Below are positions 14,110 through 17,069 of a stretch of 17,069 nt of DNA, one piece after another. The position numbers were made by a program, and so were the translations under genes. The notes below the pieces were generated by a model. That model did no database searches. It was given only the letters and a program-made list of their open reading frames with translations, and was not told the DNA's origin. The stretch comes from DATEPR01 sp036503065 (GTDB lineage: Bacteria > Actinomycetota > Actinomycetes > Mycobacteriales > Pseudonocardiaceae), in NCBI GenBank assembly GCA_036503065.1, contig DASXXM010000538.1, positions 1 to 17,069 of the forward strand, given 5' to 3'. Position 1 is the first letter of the stretch. The number at the start of each line of letters is the position of its first letter.

Positions 14110-15174
14110 GTGCGCGGAGGTCGAGCCAGGTCGGTCAGGACGCTGGCCGTGGCCATGCTCGTCCTGTTCCTCACCGCCGCAGGCGATGCGGCACCCGTGC
14201 CGCCGCCGACCCAGCCCGGCCCGCCCGCGCACGCGCCGCTGACCATCGTGTCGCTGGGCGACAGCACGGTATCCGGCGAGGGCGCGGGCGAGTACGAGCC
14301 CGGCACCGACGGCCAGCACGACGACTGGTGCCATCGCTCCGCGGTCGCCGAGATCCACGAGACGCACCTGCCCGGTGTCCTGCGGACGATCAACCTGGCG
14401 TGTTCCGGCGCGGACAGCAACCAGGTCGGGCTCGGCAACGCGGTCCACTACACGGAACGCTCACAGACCGCGCAACTGGCCGCGCTGGCCACCCACGATC
14501 GGGTGGTCGCGATCGTGGTCGCGGTGGGCGCCAACGACGATCCGCACTTCGCCGAGGTGTTGAACAACTGCGTGAGCGCATGGGCCGAGCGGGGCAGTTG
14601 CAGCGCCGGCTTCGAGCCTGCGTGGCAGCAGCGGATCAACCGGATGGTGCCCAAGGTCGTCAAGGTGCTGCGGGACATCCGTGCCGCCATGGCGAAGGTC
14701 CACTACCAGCCGAGCGACTACCAGGTGGTACTCCAGTCCTACGCGGCACCGATCGGCCCGAACACGGCCGGTCCGCTGCTCAGCCTGGCCGGCTGCCCGT
14801 TCCGCGAGATCGATCTGCAGTGGGTGCGCACCACCGCCGTCCGCGTGCTGGACGACGGCCTGCGCACGGCAGCGAGCCAGGCCGGGGTCCGGTTCCTCGA
14901 CCTGGCCCGCGCCGGACTCGGTCACGAGGCGTGCTCAGGCGGCGGCACCAATACCTCGAACGAGTGGTTCACCCGGCTGACCGTGGCATGGCAGGACATC
15001 ACCAACCAACAGCGGGTCGGACACGCGCTCCAGGAGTCGTTCCACCCCAACGCGCGCGGCCAGACCGCGTTCGGCGGCTGTCTCAGCCAGTTCCTGACCA
15101 CCGCGGACCGGTCCGCCACCTGCCTGGCCGGCGCGAACGGCGTGCTGCACCCGGCCGCGACGGTGGCCGGTTAG
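14110..15174 (+). CDS. Secreted SGNH/GDSL hydrolase
   Basis: This 354-aa protein has a signal peptide: n-region MRGGRARSVR, core TLAVAMLVLFLTAAG, and probable cleavage near DAA-P at about residue 28. A Pro-rich spacer (29-41) precedes an SGNH hydrolase domain. Block I is IVSLGDSTVSGEG with nucleophile Ser52. The block III motif is GAND (140-143), supplying Asn. The catalytic His is His312 in ESFHPNARG. Several cysteines (C74, C98 and others later) suggest disulfides, as in the secreted actinomycete lipases and esterases of this type. The substrate (acyl ester of lipid or polysaccharide) cannot be told. GTG 14110 is chosen because it gives a clean signal peptide and lies 7 nt after TAGACT (14097-14102), a leaderless arrangement; an in-frame ATG at 14083 is the alternative. 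The stop overlaps that of the convergent SnoaL-like gene by 3 bp. Confidence 0.88.
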   Translation: MRGGRARSVRTLAVAMLVLFLTAAGDAAPVPPPTQPGPPAHAPLTIVSLGDSTVSGEGAGEYEPGTDGQHDDWCHRSAVAEIHETHLPGVLRTINLACSGADSNQVGLGNAVHYTERSQTAQLAALATHDRVVAIVVAVGANDDPHFAEVLNNCVSAWAERGSCSAGFEPAWQQRINRMVPKVVKVLRDIRAAMAKVHYQPSDYQVVLQSYAAPIGPNTAGPLLSLAGCPFREIDLQWVRTTAVRVLDDGLRTAASQAGVRFLDLARAGLGHEACSGGGTNTSNEWFTRLTVAWQDITNQQRVGHALQESFHPNARGQTAFGGCLSQFLTTADRSATCLAGANGVLHPAATVAG

Positions 15175-15623
15175 CCGGGCTGGGCGGCCAGGCGGGCGAG
15201 CAGTTGGGGCAGCAGCCCGGTCGCGGCGGCCGAGCCGAGCGGGTTGGTGTAGTCGCGGTAGCGCACGGCCTCACCGTCCCGCACGGTCAGCACACCAACG
15301 CCGGACGCGAACCGGAACGGCTGCCCGGTCGCCTTCGTGACGCCGGCGACCTCGTGTTCGAGCACCAGCACCTCGGGGTCGACGGTCTCGTGCACCACGG
15401 TGTCGAACGTGGTGATCTCGATCAGGCTCGCGAGGTCACGGCGGCTTTCCACCAGGTGCTCGCGGATCTCGGCTCGGCCGTTGATCACCGCCGGCCAGCC
15501 CGGGTTCTCGAACGGGTACTCGAACACCGCGTCCGCGGCGAAGAGGTCGGCGAAGCCGGCCAGGTCGGCCTGGGACAGCCGCTGCCGCATCAGTTCCGCG
15601 ATGTCATGTGGGGTATCGACCAT
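15171..15623 (-). CDS. SnoaL/NTF2-like small-molecule-binding protein
   Basis: This 150-aa protein has the cone-shaped NTF2/SnoaL-like fold signature. An N-terminal helix (IAELMRQRLSQADLAGFADLFAADAVFEYPF) leads into a ligand cavity strand. Then come GRAEIREHL, a beta-sheet with DTVVHETVDPEVLVLEHEVAGV, and the end strand VLTVRDGEAVRYRDYTNPL. Members include ketosteroid-isomerase-like enzymes, limonene-epoxide hydrolases and polyketide cyclases, but many have no known reaction. ATG 15623 has GGAGG 4 nt upstream, and the longer in-frame extension to 15785 has no coding character. A hairpin lies just upstream of that site. The gene runs in the same direction as the PPOX flavoprotein but is 176 bp downstream, so it probably has its own promoter. 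Confidence 0.85.
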   Translation of the reverse strand: MVDTPHDIAELMRQRLSQADLAGFADLFAADAVFEYPFENPGWPAVINGRAEIREHLVESRRDLASLIEITTFDTVVHETVDPEVLVLEHEVAGVTKATGQPFRFASGVGVLTVRDGEAVRYRDYTNPLGSAAATGLLPQLLARLAAQPG

Positions 15624-15640
15624 GGTCCCTCCGCAGTAAA

Positions 15641-15656
15641 CGGGGCGCTTGCCCCG
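15641..15656 (-). promoter_or_regulatory. Leader hairpin before the SnoaL-like gene
   Basis: CGGGGC (15641-15646) and GCCCCG (15651-15656) form a perfect 6-bp GC stem with a 4-nt loop, extendable with one bulge. It ends 17 bp before the SnoaL-like start codon and 8 bp before its GGAGG. It has no T-tract. It may influence translation or end read-through from upstream. The rest of the 176-bp gap (15624-15799) contains a TACCCT -10 candidate (15671-15666, minus strand) and a GTATAC palindrome, with no gene seen. Confidence 0.35.
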
Positions 15657-15799
15657 GTTAGAGCCAGGGTAGCGGAATCGGACGTCGTTCGCTCCACCGA
15701 GTGGTATACGGTCACCCACCAAGGGCGGCATCGCACTCAAATCGGCTGAAAGAACACCCAACCCTGCGGCGGCCGAGGTCGGCAAGCGCGGCCCTGCTG

Positions 15800-16432
15800 T
15801 CAGCGGTACAGCTTCTCGGAGTAGGCAGGCCCGTAGTAGTGCTCCAACTCCTCGATAGTCTCGTCAGGACGTTCCAGGGTCCGCGCGATCACCGGCCGCT
15901 TCGGTACCGCATCCGGCGTCCATGACTCGGGCCGCCAGAGGTCTGAGCGTAGGAATGCCTTGGAGCAGTGGTAGAAGACCTCTTCGATGCGGACCACTAT
16001 GGCCAGTTTCGGTCGGTGGCCGCGCACGATCAGGTCGTCGAAGAACGGGGCCTCGCGTACCAGGGTGGCGTGGCCGTTGATCCGCAGCGTGTCGCCGCGG
16101 CCGGGTACCAGATAGAGCAGCCCGATGTGTGGATTGGCCAGTATGTTGCGGAAGCCGTCGACCCTGCGGTTGCCGGGGCGGTCCGGTAGCGCGATGGTCG
16201 TGTCGTCGAGGACCAGCGTGAAACCCGGCGGGTCGCCCTTCGGGGACACGTCACATCGGCCGTCTGCGTCGGAGGTGGCCAGTAGGCAGAACGGTGACTC
16301 GGCCAGCCAGGCTCGGTCCAGTTCGTGCAGGCGGGTGCGTACCTTGCCGGCGGCTCCCGCGCTGGGCTGCCCGACCAACTCGGTCAGCTCGTCCAGCGAC
16401 GTGATCTCGACTTGTTCCCTCGTGTCCGTCAA
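15800..16432 (-). CDS. PPOX-class FMN-dependent flavoprotein, MSMEG_1061-like
   Basis: This 210-aa protein has a split-barrel fold like pyridoxamine-5'-phosphate oxidase. The signature of the MSMEG_1061/DR_2398 type is plain: DVSPKGDPPGFTLVLDD, IALPDRPGNRRVDGFRNIL, then IGLLYLVPGRGDTLRINGHA. A C-terminal part follows with VFYHCSKAFLRSDLWRPESW. These proteins bind FMN (or F420 in related actinobacterial groups) and reduce unidentified substrates. They are not the vitamin B6 enzyme itself. The start is uncertain: TTG 16432 is preceded by GAGGAGG, whereas the longer in-frame start at 16459 (also TTG) has no such site. It lies downstream of, and on the same strand as, the Lrp-type regulator, separated by 98 bp that contain an inverted repeat. 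Confidence 0.88.
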   Translation of the reverse strand: MTDTREQVEITSLDELTELVGQPSAGAAGKVRTRLHELDRAWLAESPFCLLATSDADGRCDVSPKGDPPGFTLVLDDTTIALPDRPGNRRVDGFRNILANPHIGLLYLVPGRGDTLRINGHATLVREAPFFDDLIVRGHRPKLAIVVRIEEVFYHCSKAFLRSDLWRPESWTPDAVPKRPVIARTLERPDETIEELEHYYGPAYSEKLYR

Positions 16433-16503
16433 CCCGTCCTCCTCAGCTGGTTGTCGCAACCGCCGCCGAGTCTACGAGACCGGACCGATTCGTCGGAATT
16501 CTT

Positions 16504-16519
16504 TTCAGTAGGCACTGAA
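16504..16519. promoter_or_regulatory. Inverted repeat between the Lrp gene and the PPOX gene
   Basis: TTCAGT-AGGC-ACTGAA has perfect 6-bp arms and a 4-bp spacer, and lies in an AT-rich stretch (16500-16540) that stands out from the GC-rich surroundings. It is 11 bp past the Lrp stop and about 70 bp before the PPOX start. The lack of a T-tract argues against an intrinsic terminator. An operator, possibly for the adjacent Lrp/AsnC protein, is plausible. Confidence 0.4.
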
Positions 16520-16530
16520 GTTATAGTTAT

Positions 16531-16983
16531 TTATACAACCGGAGGTCGGCCCTCGAACGGGGTCGACAGGACCACCGTGGTGTGGGTGGACACGCTGGCC
16601 GACTCGCGGATCTGGCGCAGCAGGTCCTCCAGCGACGCGGGACTCGCCACCCGCACCAGCAACACGTACGACTCGTTGCCGGCCACCGAGTAGCACGCCT
16701 CGATCTGCGGCAACTCCTGCAACCGGCTCGGATAGTCGTCCGGCGCGGCCGGGTCGATCGGGGTCAGCGAGATGAGCGCCGTCAACGGCAGGCCGAGTTG
16801 CTCCATGTCGAGGCGGGCCGTGTAGCCGCGCACGGCACCTCGCTGTTCCAGCCGCCGCACCCGCTGGTGCACGGCGGACACGCTCAGGCCCACCCGTTCG
16901 GCCAGGTCGGTCAGGGTGCAGCGGCCGTCGCCGACCAGTTCGCGCAGGATCGCCCTGTCAATCGCCTCGAGCGGCGACGTCAC
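16531..16983 (-). CDS. Lrp/AsnC-family transcriptional regulator
   Basis: This 150-aa protein has the standard Lrp length. The N-terminal winged helix-turn-helix spans about residues 5-60 (AIDRAILRELVGDGRCTLTDLAERVGLSVSAVHQRVRRLEQRG). The C-terminal RAM (ligand-binding and oligomerisation) domain spans about 65-142, with the typical IEACYSVAGNESYVLLVRVAS and THTTVVLSTP. Such proteins form octameric discs and respond to amino acids. The start is GTG 16983, whose last two bases overlap the TGA of the upstream peptidase gene (GTGA), so the two are translationally coupled. The pairing of a proline-peptide aminopeptidase with an amino-acid-responsive regulator makes peptide or amino acid control likely (inference). 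The gene ends in TAA within an AT-rich spacer. Confidence 0.93.
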   Translation of the reverse strand: MTSPLEAIDRAILRELVGDGRCTLTDLAERVGLSVSAVHQRVRRLEQRGAVRGYTARLDMEQLGLPLTALISLTPIDPAAPDDYPSRLQELPQIEACYSVAGNESYVLLVRVASPASLEDLLRQIRESASVSTHTTVVLSTPFEGRPPVV

Positions 16984-17069
16984 AGTTGGACCAGGTCGTG
17001 CGACTGGTTGTTCAGCGAGGCGACGCCGTGGTCGGTGACCACCACGATGTCCTCGATCCGGGCACCCCA
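16980..17069 (-). CDS. Xaa-Pro aminopeptidase (M24 family), C-terminal fragment
   Basis: Only the last 29 codons are in the window. They read WGARIEDIVVVTDHGVASLN and then NQSHDLVQL before TGA. The GxRIEDxVxVTxxG pattern, followed by LN and a final hydrophobic residue, is the end of the pita-bread M24 domain of aminopeptidase P (PepP/PepQ-like). It includes the late Arg-Ile-Glu, whose Glu is a metal ligand in the family. These metalloenzymes remove N-terminal residues next to proline. The stop codon overlaps the GTG start of the Lrp-type regulator. The rest of the gene lies beyond the right edge. Confidence 0.85.
   Translation of the reverse strand, partial: WGARIEDIVVVTDHGVASLNNQSHDLVQL

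Noticed and set aside
15641..15656. Riboswitch before the SnoaL-like gene
   Set aside because: Only a simple 6-bp hairpin is seen. There is no multi-helix structure or known aptamer sequence.
16432..16459. Upstream TTG start of the PPOX gene at 16459, possibly leaderless after TAGACT
   Set aside because: TTG is a poor leaderless start codon, and a strong GAGGAGG site fits the TTG at 16432 much better.

Overview
The window comes from a high-GC actinobacterium, probably a filamentous one such as a member of the Pseudonocardiaceae. The reasons are strong G/C third-position bias throughout, an Lsr2 nucleoid protein, a LexA box of the actinobacterial type (TCGAAC-N4-GTTCGA), an MSMEG_1061-type flavoprotein, and several starts that look leaderless (TAnnnT 6-7 nt before ATG/GTG). 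No rRNA, tRNA, CRISPR array, transposase or integrase is visible. No stretch without a gene exceeds about 200 bp. Assignment below genus level is inference.

Layout. Positions 1-1658 hold the 5' end of a glycosyltransferase (-), a divergent LPG-synthase-like membrane protein (+), and a convergent secreted lipoprotein (-). A fatty acyl desaturase (1823-2779, +) follows, preceded by a 23-bp palindromic operator candidate and followed by an intrinsic terminator. Next comes lsr2 (2952-3332, +), which ends against a 92-bp imperfect palindrome.

Positions 3449-8977, all on the minus strand, form the most interesting block. In transcription order it contains a cytosolic subtilisin-like S8 protease, an ECF-like sigma factor, and a 170-aa helical plus carboxypeptidase-regulatory-like beta-sandwich protein. 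Then come a short tandem-repeat array, a perfect actinobacterial SOS box, and an 855-aa TPR-CHAT (caspase-like) protein with an intact His/Cys dyad. The first three genes are separated by 5-11 bp and look like one operon. The CHAT gene has its own regulatory region and is predicted to be derepressed when LexA is cleaved after DNA damage. Two cytosolic proteases, a dedicated sigma factor and SOS control suggest a stress- or damage-triggered proteolytic response, possibly defence or programmed cell death. The function is inferred, not shown.

Positions 9091-11797 (+) hold an aldo/keto reductase and a secreted S15/CocE-type X-Pro dipeptidyl-peptidase-like hydrolase. A divergent adenosine-deaminase-like enzyme (11822-12793, +) follows, with its own leaderless promoter. 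It is convergent with a HisRS/HisZ-like class II synthetase-core paralogue (12799-13707, -). Then come cutA (13755-14078, +) and a secreted SGNH/GDSL hydrolase (14110-15174, +). The window ends with minus-strand genes: a SnoaL/NTF2-like protein, a PPOX-type flavoprotein, an Lrp/AsnC regulator, and the C-terminus of a probable Xaa-Pro aminopeptidase (M24) whose stop overlaps the Lrp start.
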